Shown here piece by piece: positions 49,301 through 58,142 of a stretch of 64,000 bases of DNA (position 1 is the first letter of the stretch; each line of letters begins with the position of its first letter). The notes beneath the pieces were generated by a model. The model did not search any database. It worked only from the letters and a program-made list of their open reading frames with translations, and was not told the DNA's origin. The position numbers were made by a program, and so were the translations under genes. Source of the DNA: Sipunculus nudus (lineage: Eukaryota > Annelida > Sipuncula > Golfingiida > Sipunculidae). The DNA lies in the NCBI GenBank assembly GCA_026874595.1, contig CM049313.1:74272659-74336658 (forward strand). Reading direction: 5' to 3'.

Positions 49301-52300
49301 AGTGTTCATTTATTTTTGTGGCAAACCTTTCCAAGGTTTAGGTAAGTACCTTCATCTTAATATACAAGCACTTAATTTTAGTGACCAAAATCAATATGAC
49401 CTCATAGGGTGGATACCAGTATCATTCCCTAAAATTTGGGCATTCCCTCAAATCTGGAGGTGCTTGAAATGTGGTAGATGCTGAAGACCTGGAAGGCAGC
49501 TTTTTACATGAGAACTGCAATATCTGTCTCAAAACAATGAAGGGTCAAATCATTTTACCTGTGTCCCACACATATCACATTCTTCTACAAAGATGTTGCC
49601 ATGGAGCTCCGACAGTCTGTTACGAGGGAAACCAGACCTCACCTGAAGTCCGTCCACATTCTGACTGATAACGTACTTCACCATACCTAAAAGATAAGAG
49701 AGTGAAAATAATAAGTTTAACCTCAGGTTAAGTCTTCTTGGCCAGATCTGATTATTGCGATTGGCCATATTATGGGTAATTATGATGCAAGAGGAGAATC
49801 ACCAAGTGGAGAGGTTACAGAGATGGTAATTTAAGTGAAACTTTCATGAATTTTTATAGATTCCCACTGGTGAATAATCAATGCATGTGGTATTAATTGA
49901 GATCTATATATAAATTTGTCATGTTTTTTTGTCACCTAGTTGTTGTCCATTACTGGTTTATTGCTGCCACCATGTATGGAATCTGAGACTGGAATCTCCT
50001 GTATACATATCAGAGTAAAACAACTATTAATAAAAAGAGTACATGACTTCATGACATTTACATATACAGTAGACCATTGTTTATCCTTATAGGTTAGGGG
50101 ACAGGGGTTTGGTTGGATAAACGATCGTTCAGATAAATGATTAAACAAAATTCACTATGATTGCCAACCTGCTGCCTAACACCAGAGCTTGCCAGAGACT
50201 GCATTTATGAAGCAGCTCCAAAATGAACCTTGGCAACAGCATTTTCTTTTGGTATCCATATATTTAATCAATTTATCATTTAAAATACATTGAAATTATT
50301 GCTAATTGGTCCTGGAAATCAGAATTCGAATCACTGTTGAATATTTTTTTATTGTCTGATTTTTTAAAAATTTCAGATAAATGGTCAAAATTTCTGTTCT
50401 TATTTTTCAATTTCAAATAAACAATTTTTCAGATGAGCTGTGTTTGGAAAATGATGCACAACTGTATGACATATATCATATAAAGCATTATCCTATTTCC
50501 TGAAATGGTATTCCAGTGCAAGAGAATAAAGTTCCTTGTTGTTTTGCAGTCTCCAGTATTAACTATGTAAATCTCTTAATTGTTCTGGAAGCTAAAAGAT
50601 TTATCCCTTAACTCTAGGAAAGCAGGATTTGAATCAGGTTCTTCTACTCTGCTCAAGTCTCACCTGCCTTCTTTAACTCAACAAGTACCAACTGAGTTTG
50701 TGTGGGCTGCACTCACCTGCCTTCTCTAACCTGACAAGAGCAATGTGAGTTAGTGTGGGCTTCACTCACCTGCCTTCTCTAACCCAACAAGAGCCATGTG
50801 AGTTAGTGTGGGCTTCACTCACCTGCCTTCTCTAACCGGACAAGAGCCATGTGAGTTAGTGTGGGCTTCATTTACCTGTCTTCTCTAACCTGACAAGACC
50901 CATGTGAGTTAGTGTGGGCTGCACTCACCTGCCTTGAGCCATGTGAGTTAGTGTGGGCTTCACTCACCTGCCTTCTCTAACCCGACAAGAGCCATGTGAG
51001 TTAGCGTGGGCTTTGCCTCATCAAATGTGATGCTGAACTCTGGCTTGATCCCCTTTTGTTCCAGCGTCCACACTCCTAAACATAAAAAAGTTTTATTTTA
51101 TATTTATGTTAATGTGTATATACTAGGGCCCTGTGCGGGCCAAAAATGAACCCATACCTGCCCCGCATCACTGATTATTTCAGCCCTGCAAAATTTTCTT
51201 TCAGCCCGCAACCACCCTGCCCTGCCTGTTTCAAGATTCTTGCTCACAGTGCAGCCCTCAAAACAATTTTTAAAAGTTTTTGGATCGAAAAGTTTACATA
51301 TCAAGAATATTTACAGCACATATATTAGCCACGCTTTTATTAATATATATGAAATGTTTGATGACTGGAATGAAAAATTAATTTTAACATGTTTTAGCAA
51401 TCATTCAGACCATATTACATAAAATATTTTGAAAAGACATGTTTGTTTGCTTAAATGGATTTATTAAATACATAAAAATCTAACACACCTTAAATATGTT
51501 TTCATATTTAACAGGGGAAATAAACAAACATTTGGTTTGAGTGTCTTTTTATACTTAAATTTATAAAAAATTTAAAGAAAAATAGATTTCTTTAAAGTAT
51601 GTGTACCCAAATTTACCCTTTGGAAAAGTATTGGCTAATCACAAGCCATCAAAATACCGAGATGTGTTGCTGATTAAAATCTATTCAGTCATAATTTGCT
51701 AATTGGCTAAACTGAGATTAATCAGACAGCTAATTAAGGGAGTAAAGGGGTAATCTGATTGATGTGGCTTTAGGTTAAGGCTGTTCAATGAGATAGACAT
51801 GACCAGAGCGGAGTTTCTTATAGTGGTCATCACCACATTATGCAGTGCCCAAACAGGGATTTGTCCAGTCAGTTACAATCAGACAGCACATGCAGTTACA
51901 ATTAGATAAGGAGTCCACCTAAGGCTTTGTGCAGTTCTAGGTTAATTTAGTAACCTACAGAGCAAGCTATTGCCACATGCACACTGTCTATTACAAGATC
52001 AAAGGCAATCAAGCACTTTAATTCACTTCTAGCAACATTATATAACATGTGAAACCTGACACAAGTACAGAGTCAAAGTCTGTATACAACATCGGGCCAT
52101 CAGGCATTTTAAATTCTTTTTTTTAAATGATACTAAGTATACAGAAATTATAATTGAATTTTGGGAGTACTGGCAGACGCAATTAAGTTGTTATCCAGAT
52201 ATTTTAAAATGGTGGGATGTGGGCAAGCTGAAAATTAAAGACATCACAAGGGCTTACGGCAATCAGAGGGTCAAGGACAAGAGGCACACTCGGCATAGTT

Positions 52301-54898
52301 TAGGAGAACAATACAATTCAGAATTATTGAAGCACGAGCAAGGTAAAATCACCAATGTGGAGAAGCTTTTAAATTTAGAACGACAACTGAAAGAATTTAA
52401 CGAAAAGGAATCCAGGGCCGCGGCAGTAAGATGTTAAGTCGACTACAGAGAGAAGGGAGAACAATTAACCAGATTTTTTGTGGGATTGGAAAAACAATTG
52501 GGGGTGAAGCAAACCGTGACTGCCCTCAAAGACGAGCGAGGTCATGTGCACTCAGACATTAAAGTATGCTGGGCACTGGAGTTTTGTTTTATAAAGATCT
52601 TTATAAAGAGGAACCCACCAATCCGACAGCGGAACAATTCTTTTTGTCTAAACAAAGTGTAAAATTAACAAAAGCCAATTTTTCTATTTGCGAAGGTGAA
52701 ATTTTCACAATGAGGCTACAATAGCTTTAGGTAATTTCAAACCTGGTAAGAGTCCAGGCACGGATGGTTTAACTTGTGAATTTTGCCGTCACTTTTGGAA
52801 CATAATAGGCCAGGATTTAGTGAATGTTTTCAACTGTGCTTTTCGTTCAGGTAAATTGTCAGTATCACAAAAGTGTGGCATAAAATCAATGGTTTACAAG
52901 AAAGGGGACAAGCTCCTCTTAAAGAATTGGCATCCGATTACTTTATTGAATGTAAATTATAAAATTTTAACGAAATTGTTCAGGAAATCGTGTATGGTCG
53001 GTTTTGCATGCTATCATTAATATTATAATAAGGACCAAACTTGTTCGGTAAAAGGAAGGTCTATTATTCAGACTGCAACTTTAATAAGAGATGTAATTGA
53101 ATATAAGAAGTTAAAACAATTGCCCGGAGCATTAATTTGTATCGACCAAGAAAAGGCGTTTGACCGATTAAATTGGAAATTCATGTTTAAATGTTTAAAT
53201 TACTTTGGGTTTGGTCAGGACTTTATCAAATGGATTATGTTATGTTACAATGATGTGCAGAGCTGTGTGAAGATAAATGGATATATGTCGTCTTTCTTTA
53301 GTTTATTTAGGTGCACCAGACAAGGGCGCCCATTAAGTCCTTTATTATATATTATTGTTGCTGAATTAATGGCAAATGCTATAAGGAAAGATCGAGAAAT
53401 AAAAGGAATTTGCTAACCTAATAATACTGAATTAAAATTGGCACAATACGCCAATGATACAACTTTATTTATGTCAGGTTCATTTTCTGTAAACAAATGT
53501 TTAAACATTTTACATATTTTTCAGGGGGCTTCCGGAGCGAAGGTGAATTTGGAAAAAAGGAGGGTTTATGGTTAGGGAATAATTTTGGAAGGGGAGGATC
53601 AGCCTTGTAATATTATGTGGACTTCTAGATATGTTAAGGTTTTGGGGTTTTATTTTGGAAACGAAGATACAAGTAAAATAAATTGGGAACCAAAGATCAA
53701 GAAATTTCAGAGCATCCTATATTTATGGTCAGAAAGATCTTTGACATATACTGGGAAAATGGTTGTAGTTAATTCTATTGCATCTAGTGTGATTTGGTAT
53801 TTTTTAAATGTAATTTCTATGCCATTGTGGGTCGTCAAAAAATTAGAAAAATTGTTTATTATATAAAGGTATACAAGTATACCTGCAAAAACTGAAGCAC
53901 AACAGGCAAACTTGTTATTTCAGATTTTAACAATGGACCACAAATGTAAAATTCTAGCGGAATATTTTATTGGATTATATATGGGGATAAATTTTGGAAA
54001 GGATATTTTAAATTTGGTATATAATGTAAATTGTAGAAATTGTAGAACACAGCCTTCTGTTTACAGGGAAAAGTTGCAGGCCTGTTCTAATTTAAATATT
54101 ATTTCAAGTTATGAATCCTTTAATAAAAGTGCAATTTTGAATGAATCTTTGTTTTTAAATTGTCATATTATAGACGAATCTGGGATACTGTTGTTCTATA
54201 AAGATTACTTATTGAAGGGCTGTAACTTGTTAAAAGTATTTGGAACAGAAGACTTGGTTATTTTCTTAGGTTTGATGATGTGTCTCTTCGATTTAATATC
54301 CCGAAAACACATTACAATAGGGTTAAATATGATAAAATGATTGAATGTTTCTCATCTGAATGGGTATCCATTCTTAGACAAGGACGTGACACTGGGTTTA
54401 AGTTAATCTATGTAATTGATCTTGGTAATGATAAATATATTAAAAGTTACTATACAATCATTTGATACATAGGGATACTGTTCCAAGTTGTATCGACAGG
54501 TGGAATAAGGTTTTTAATAGTAACTTACAAGTAAAACATGTGTTTTATAAATGTTATCACAAGCTAAATGATCGTTTTCAATTAGATATTAGTTTTTGCA
54601 TATGGTCCTACCTACTAGGACTTTCTTGTTAAATGTAAAATTCTAACCAGCAATTTGTGTCATGTTTGTAATGATAAGGAAACTAATTTAAATGTATTTA
54701 CAGACTGTATGGTGGCTTTTAAATTTTGGAAAGATTTAAAATTTTTGTTTTGTAAAATTGCAGGTAGACCTTTAAATATAAATCTGTATACTGTGTGTTT
54801 CAGATTTAATCATAAATGACAGGAGCTTTTACATTAAATCATAGATTCAATATAATGTATAATATTTTCATAACTACATTTATTTAAACTTTTATTGT

Positions 54899-54960
<62 letters not shown>

Positions 54961-57577
54961 ACACCACACACGCAGCGGACATATTCCCGAGTTCTTTCAC
55001 ACTGAAAAGTCCAAAATACCACTCGTTGTCTGAACTGAAGAACACGGTTTATTCCGGTAACATCCAACAATTGGCCACCGTCGTCGTTGACTGGTTCCAA
55101 TCTTACAATAACAACGTCTTCAACAAATACCAATCACGTATATCTTCTAACGCCCTGATCGGCTACAACTATCTATATTCTCTCCAGGACTAATACTGTC
55201 CTCGCGGAATTTGTAACACACCCCGCTCGGTGTTCAACTAATCTGTCGTTGACATAAAACGACCTGTCACCAGTTGACGGTAACTTCCAAATTCATTCAC
55301 CTCTCCTCCCGGCCTTGACACCGCCCTATTTATACCTGGGTAACCGAAACTTCTAGAAGTCTCTAGAACAATCAAGTCGTTTCTGGTCAAGACTAGCACC
55401 TACGGGATTTTCTAGAATTTACCTATTGGAAAATACACATTACCTGAATTCTCTAGAACCTTCTGTCATCTAATTATAATAAATCATGGTACAGTAAGTC
55501 CATTTACTTACATAATAAATAAAATACTACGGAACAATTCCCCAGCGTAGTCAGCACGGATGTAAACAAACATGATGACAACAACAGCTGACAACTTTAC
55601 CAAATATTATTAGCTCTGTCTCTCTAACTACACTTTATGATCTGATATTTCATTTTAATATAAACTGACCTTTTAATGCACTGCAGAAATTATGTTTTCC
55701 CTAACTTATTTCATTATTTATGACATTCCATTTGACATACACTAGGCGGGTAGCACATTTGTGTCAATATACATGTATATAAACAAACACACAATCAACA
55801 GTGTGTACAATGCATTAATCATCTGACCTCATCAGTCAATGAAATGCAAAGACCTGCTTATGAAATACATGAAGTTCAGGTGTATGCATTCCAGTGCATA
55901 AGAATTAATTTTTTTACCATCCTATTTGATTTAATTTACATGCACTTTGGTGCTGCATTTTTTTGTTTCATTTTCCCAAGACCATGTTAAAAACCCATGC
56001 AACCCTGTTACCTGTTGTTTTAAATTCACAGTGGCTGGAGTGTAGACTGTCTACGCAGCCGACAATGTCAGCTGCAATCCAGGGGTCTGACACTCCGCAG
56101 CCAACACTGTCTTCCTTTTTTTTTAAGTATACTTTTATATTCCTGTTCTATTGAACTGCCAGATGCTCAACCTGCAGCCCGCCCCCCCCCCCCCCCCCCA
56201 CACACAGACTTTATGTTTGCCCGCCCCGCACTTTCTAAGATGTAGCCGCCCCGCCCTGCACAGAATCCTGAGTTGGGGCCCCAGGGCTGCAGGCCCCCAC
56301 AGGATGCAGGTCAATACCCCCCCCCCCCCTGCAAAGGACCCTATTATATACATGTGAATACACATATTCAGTCTATTATAATACATATGTGGAGTGAATA
56401 CACCATTAATGCTTACTTCTTCTGCCACCTTCTGAGCCATGGATAGGTCCTCGTAAGAATTGTTATTATAACTAGTTGTATAATCCTTATAAAATAAATA
56501 AAGTTTATAACAAAAGTCATGACTGTGGGATGGATGCACAGGAGTTAAGCATTATACTTGCTTCACCATGAAGTAGTGGAAATACTTTTCACATCCTTTG
56601 TTGGAATGATTACAGTGATAAGATCCCATGAGTGACAAAAGAGAGTTGGATGGTTGTATTCAGCCATAGGTCTGCTTAAAACCACCATTACCACTCTCTG
56701 AATGACATGTTGGGTATCATGGTGAAAGGGTAAGTGAACCATATAATAGGGAATTACAAACTTGGACAGCATAAGCAATACTAAGGATCCCATTTATGAG
56801 TATGACAAGATCCTCTATATGGAATTCATTTGTGCCATAAGATCATTATCTTTTATATATGTTTATATTCTTTATCTTATATATGTTTGAAGTTCTGATT
56901 TTTGATAGAATTGTAAATTTACTTTTATAACAATTTCAGTTGTATACTGCGGTGCCACATATATATTTAATGAATACTTTTTAGTCCTCTTATTGTTTCA
57001 CATGGATATATGTAATATGTATTTCAATATCTATCATGTGTTCACAGTTCTACCTCGTTGTATTTATTTTCTTGTGATAGACTCAGATGGTGCAGATCTA
57101 ATGTGGCAATCCGTTGTGCAATATTATCATATGTATATAGTCTTATTTATCTTTGTTTTAATAACTAGTATAATAGAAATCTTAATAGTCTTAGTTTTCT
57201 CATCCAAGTGCAATGCCTGTATATATCTTTTCAGTTGTATAAATGTAAGCCAAACTACTCCTCCTGCCACCCATCTTGAGAAAACGACAACTACACTAAG
57301 GGAACAAATTTTTAACTTTATAGTGCTATCCTCACTGTATAGGTAAACAGTTATTACCACCGTAATACTAACCCTTGGGTCCTCTGAAATCGGGTATTCC
57401 TGCTGATGTGCTGATACCTGCTCCTGTATGAACCACCATGTGGCTTGACTGTTTGACCCACTCAGCAAGTTGCTTGACCTTTTGTTCAACAACTTCAGGA
57501 GAGTCAAATGTCTCTGGCTGTCCACACTTGCCTTTGTGTTCATATTCAGACAGGCCAGAAGCATAATCCACTGACAT
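36815..57577 (-). CDS. SIRT6: Sirtuin 6, NAD-dependent protein deacylase, six coding exons
   Basis: Coding exons, in order: 57577-57373, 51075-50968, 49686-49559, 44563-44478, 38049-37969 and 37376-36815. They sum to 1170 bases (389 residues plus stop), with GT-AG at all junctions and frame kept. SIRT6 is a chromatin-bound class IV sirtuin. It removes acetyl and long-chain acyl groups from histone H3 and other proteins using NAD, and can mono-ADP-ribosylate partners. Visible features are [18 protein letters not shown] (52-69, NAD site), QNVDG (113-117), catalytic His133 in SELHGN, zinc cysteines 141, 144, 166 and 175, DWEDSLP (185-191), TLGTSLQI and [16 protein letters not shown] 125-residue acidic/lysine-rich tail follows with a nuclear signal SPKKKIKLD. 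Numbering up to Cys166 matches human SIRT6 exactly; the second zinc loop is two residues shorter. The tail is longer than in human (355 residues in total). Confidence 0.96.
37377..37968 (-). other. SIRT6 intron 5
   Basis: 592 bases of AT-rich intron. No repeat or domain recognised. Confidence 0.6.
37969..38049 (-). CDS. SIRT6: SIRT6 coding exon 5
   Basis: Acceptor CTGTATTTCAG, donor GTATGA. The 81 bases encode [20 protein letters not shown], then LADKHS. This matches the family's GELRDxILDWEDxLPxxDL block, which contacts NAD and acyl substrate. The frame is confirmed at both junctions: AG+G before and AG+A after, both arginine. Confidence 0.94.
38118..38385 (+). mobile_element. tRNA-derived SINE in SIRT6 intron 4
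   Basis: GTGCTGGCATAATGGTTAAG is a tRNA A-box-like head and GGTTGTGGATTCACGTCACA a B box. A body follows with CACCCAGGAGTGAATGGGTA, which resembles a central domain shared by several invertebrate SINE families. An A-rich end lies at about 38370-38400. The spacing of the A and B boxes (about 35 bases) and the length (about 270) fit a complete SINE. Confidence 0.7.
38640..39700 (+). repeat. Tandem-repeat element (family E)
   Basis: Diverged units of roughly 175-315 bases share AATCTTCTTCTCCGAAACTG, a GCCAAATTGTYMAATATT-like stretch, GTTCAAATGGTTCCAGTTC and TTTTTGGCTGAGTTA (starts near 38836, 39152, 39326, 39500). The head is GTGGCGTCGTCAGGCGTCTG. GGTGGCGCCACC is at 39084-39095. A shorter copy of the same family starts at 42597. 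Non-coding. Confidence 0.65.
39772..42370 (+). mobile_element. Helentron-like element (family B), plus copy, SIRT6 intron 4
   Basis: The head hairpin AGCTCAGCTGACT...AGTCATCTGAGCT is followed by a CCGTCCGTCTGTCCGTC run. The end is CAGCTGAGCGTCGTGACCCA then TAGGTCCCTTGTTT. The interior has two units of about 680 bases (landmarks GTTAGATGT at 39902 and about 40580, and the pair of GCACGTTT blocks at about 40357 and 41020). It shares long stretches in opposite orientation with 44919-48191. No replicase frame is present. Confidence 0.75.
41155..41335 (+). other. Unassigned open segment inside the family B element
   Basis: This stretch departs from the element's tandem unit and is more GC-balanced. 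The plus frame (41185-41385) starts [20 protein letters not shown] and continues [20 protein letters not shown]. It could be a host exon captured by the element, or just unique core sequence. No family recognised. Confidence 0.25.
42597..42910 (+). repeat. Family E element fragment
   Basis: It shares the start (a GTGAGCTAATTTGATGTTGT-like head, AAGTTAACCCATACTA), the GAGCTAGCATCAT block and the CTTCTCCGACGAAACGGTCA block with the family E copy at 38640. It lacks the palindrome region, so it is truncated. Confidence 0.6.
43005..43560 (+). repeat. Interspersed minisatellite: CAGGTCAAGAGTTCA / CAGTGCAGCCAG units
   Basis: Units of about 30-40 bases built from AGGTCAAGAGTTCATTCAGT and GCAGCCAGGTACAGG recur about ten times with insertions. 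An independent 22-base array (43075-43184) lies inside. Non-coding. Confidence 0.7.
43075..43184 (+). repeat. Five-unit 22-base tandem repeat
   Basis: Units start at 43075, 43097, 43119, 43141 and 43163, each a version of GTGATCACCTCATGGGTGAC plus AT. The consensus contains the palindrome TGATCA. Confidence 0.9.
44478..44563 (-). CDS. SIRT6: SIRT6 coding exon 4 (second zinc pair)
   Basis: Acceptor TTTTGCTTGTAG, donor GTGAGA. It encodes [20 protein letters not shown], then NKKRRGQC and two bases of an arginine codon. It supplies zinc cysteines 166 and 175. The 86-base length means that skipping it shifts the frame. It lies between two large family B elements in opposite orientation. Confidence 0.93.
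44919..48191 (-). mobile_element. Helentron-like element (family B), minus copy, SIRT6 intron 3
   Basis: In minus orientation the head hairpin (plus 48191 back to about 48150) is followed by GTCCGTTGTCCGTC-type sequence. Two to three units of about 685 bases cover 48040-46750. A G-rich patch is at 46610-46690, then the block shared with 995-1556. The end is GACCCATGGGTCCCTTGTTT at 44919. It is adjacent to the reverse-oriented Helitron-like element starting at 48239. Confidence 0.72.
48239..49115 (-). mobile_element. Non-autonomous Helitron-like element (family A), minus copy
   Basis: On the minus strand it starts with TC after an A at 49116 (hairpin TCCACCAAAAC, AAA, GTTTTGCAGA). It ends with GTAGTCGCTTGTCGACTTCC, then CGTATTCTAG before T. 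At 877 bp it is nearly the length of the copy at 6146-7043. GGTGGCGCCACC is at 48534-48545, with a near match at 48389. Frames inside are repeat shadows. Confidence 0.8.
49116..49558 (-). other. Remainder of SIRT6 intron 3 next to exon 3
   Basis: Unique AT-rich DNA between the Helitron-like element and exon 3. Nothing recognised. Confidence 0.55.
49559..49686 (-). CDS. SIRT6: SIRT6 coding exon 3 (catalytic histidine)
   Basis: The acceptor ends in TTTTAG and the donor is GTAAAA. It encodes [20 protein letters not shown], then [20 protein letters not shown]. It holds catalytic His133 and the first zinc pair Cys141/Cys144, and ends exactly on a codon boundary (GTQ). Confidence 0.95.
49687..50660 (-). 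other. SIRT6 intron 2, unique part
   Basis: AT-rich, no element recognised. The intron's other end holds the 53-base array. Confidence 0.55.
50661..51000 (-). repeat. 53-base tandem array copying the exon 2 end and its splice donor
   Basis: Landmark GTGAGTTAG (plus strand) starts at 50692 (diverged), 50745, 50798, 50851, 50904, 50943 and 50996. The spacing is 53 bases, except one of 39 where 14 bases are lost. On the minus strand each unit reads as coding for [14 protein letters not shown], then CAG and GTGAGTG, that is, the end of exon 2 with its donor. The copy at 51000-50964 is the real exon end because it is continuous with the exon body. The others lie in intron 2. Reading past the true donor meets TGA at once, and 53 is not a multiple of three. 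Confidence 0.92.
50968..51075 (-). CDS. SIRT6: SIRT6 coding exon 2
   Basis: Acceptor TTTATGTTTAG, donor GTGAGTG. It encodes [20 protein letters not shown], then [17 protein letters not shown]. The last about 45 bases plus the donor are repeated in tandem downstream (see 50661-51000). The acceptor is only about 50 bases from the end of a large hAT-like insertion. Confidence 0.93.
52130..54820 (+). pseudogene. Decayed LINE reverse transcriptase (L1/Tx1-like), 5'-truncated
   Basis: Frames 52219-52437, 52820-53020, 53120-53416, 53585-53866 and 53912-54340 are pieces of one ORF2-type polyprotein broken by stops and frameshifts. Recognisable reverse transcriptase blocks are [59 protein letters not shown] and, near 53440, AQYANDTTL, where the FADD-type motif has lost its first catalytic Asp. 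The linker and post-RT segments ([17 protein letters not shown]-like) fit the L1/Tx1 group. No endonuclease domain is visible upstream. It lies in SIRT6 intron 1 antisense to the gene and is inactive. Confidence 0.85.
54903..54957. repeat. (TA)n microsatellite
   Basis: About 55 bases of pure TA next to the end of the LTR-like block. Confidence 0.95.
55328..55335 (-). promoter_or_regulatory. TATA box of the LTR-like promoter
   Basis: The minus strand reads TATAAATA, followed by a GGGCGGTG stretch, in a locally GC-rich context. Upstream (higher coordinates) lie heat-shock-like elements and a CCAAT box at about 55430. Confidence 0.55.
55346..55463 (-). promoter_or_regulatory. Cluster of heat-shock-element-like sequences
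   Basis: At 55346-55368 the plus strand reads GAA-ac-TTC-ta-GAA-gt-cTC-ta-GAA: five alternating pentamer units with one base off, ending 11 bases from the TATA box. TTCTAGAA recurs at 55410-55417. GAA-tt-cTC-ta-GAA-cc-TTC lies at 55446-55463, again with one deviation. Heat-shock factor binds arrays of alternating nGAAn units, and three such units suffice. This is sequence evidence only. Confidence 0.6.
56344..57372 (-). other. SIRT6 intron 1, part next to coding exon 1
   Basis: AT-rich unique DNA. The 117-codon and 145-codon frames at 56993-57564 are in other frames or overlap exon 1 and have no domain. Confidence 0.55.
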
Positions 57578-57648
57578 GGTAATCAACCTTTACTCAACAA
57601 GCCTGGCCTGAAATCTATCCTTCTGATGACAAAACTTAACTGGAACTT
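57373..57648 (-). CDS. SIRT6: SIRT6 coding exon 1 (with 5' UTR part)
   Basis: The minus-strand exon begins after a T-rich acceptor (TTTTTTTTCAG, AG at 57650-57649), so an upstream non-coding exon is likely. The first ATG, at 57577, gives [19 protein letters not shown], which aligns from residue 1 with other SIRT6 proteins. The exon ends with GGACCCAAGG and donor GTTAGT. It encodes residues 1-69, including the NAD-binding GAGIS loop. Confidence 0.9.
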
Positions 57649-58142
57649 CTGAAAAAAAATAAAAAAGTTCTTTTTATTTCATGTTGATATGACTATTTTA
57701 TTAAGCTTGAGCTTTTTATCATTAATCAAATACAGTGAACCATCCAAAGTTCACACATTTTATCTTAAATAATATTTACAAATTCTTTTTCAGTTGTAAA
57801 GCTATAAATAGAAAAGAATCTGGATTTGGTAGAATCACTTAATTTCTTTAGCTTTGGAGGTGCTCCATTGATAAGGTTTCCACGAGTTAATGGAATAAAA
57901 GAAAATAAAGCCCTACCAGTAGACTACCATTAGGCGAGGTTAAAATCAGAAAGAACATTGAAGCAGTGAGGGAACAACAGGAGGAAACCAATTTGAATGA
58001 CTGGATCATTTGAAATAAATGGGCTGTATACTTAAGTACAAGTACTTCAGACTGACAAGTACAAATACAGGAATTTTTATGCACTCTCAAGTACAGGGTT
58101 TAAATACTTCAGTGCAAGTACTTAAATAAATGTATGAAATAA
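57649..58142 (-). other. Upstream flank / 5' intron of SIRT6
   Basis: AT-rich sequence with no recognised element. It is an intron if the proposed first exon at about 61907 is real. Confidence 0.45.

Larger units (their letters stand above)
54958..55570 (-). mobile_element. Probable solo LTR (minus orientation) in SIRT6 intron 1
   Basis: This block has even base composition, unlike its AT-rich surroundings. In minus orientation it has a CCAAT box, TTCTAGAA motifs, TATAAATA (55335-55328), a downstream GGAATAAACC polyadenylation-like signal and an end TGTGTGGTGTGACA. This is the order of promoter, R and U5 in a retroelement LTR. The outer boundary is not certain, no target duplication was found, and no gag/pol follows, so it would be a solo LTR. 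A non-LTR promoter fragment is the alternative. Confidence 0.5.
51124..56343. mobile_element. Probable hAT-like element, 5.2 kb, enlarged by nested insertions
   Basis: The left end TAGGGCCCTGTGCGGGCC and the reverse complement of the right end, TAGGGTCCTTTGCAGGGG, form imperfect terminal inverted repeats. Flanking 8-mers GTATATAC (51116-51123) and TTATATAC (56344-56351) match at seven of eight positions, as expected for a hAT target duplication. Both subterminal regions are rich in CCCGCC/CCTGCCC, unlike their surroundings. No hAT transposase is recognisable. The interior contains a LINE remnant (about 52130-54820) and an LTR-like block (54958-55570). The low-complexity flanks make the duplication less certain. 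Confidence 0.5.

Noticed and set aside
50661-50964. Extra coding exons of SIRT6
   Set aside because: The repeated units copy only the exon end and donor. They lack a credible acceptor and are followed by TGA, and 53 bases does not keep frame.
52219-54465. A functional reverse transcriptase gene
   Set aside because: There are several stops and frameshifts, the endonuclease is missing, and the FADD-type active-site motif is changed.
56135-56539. 134-codon minus-strand frame across poly-C runs
   Set aside because: It is generated by homopolymer C/G tracts and GC-rich transposon ends; no protein family recognised.
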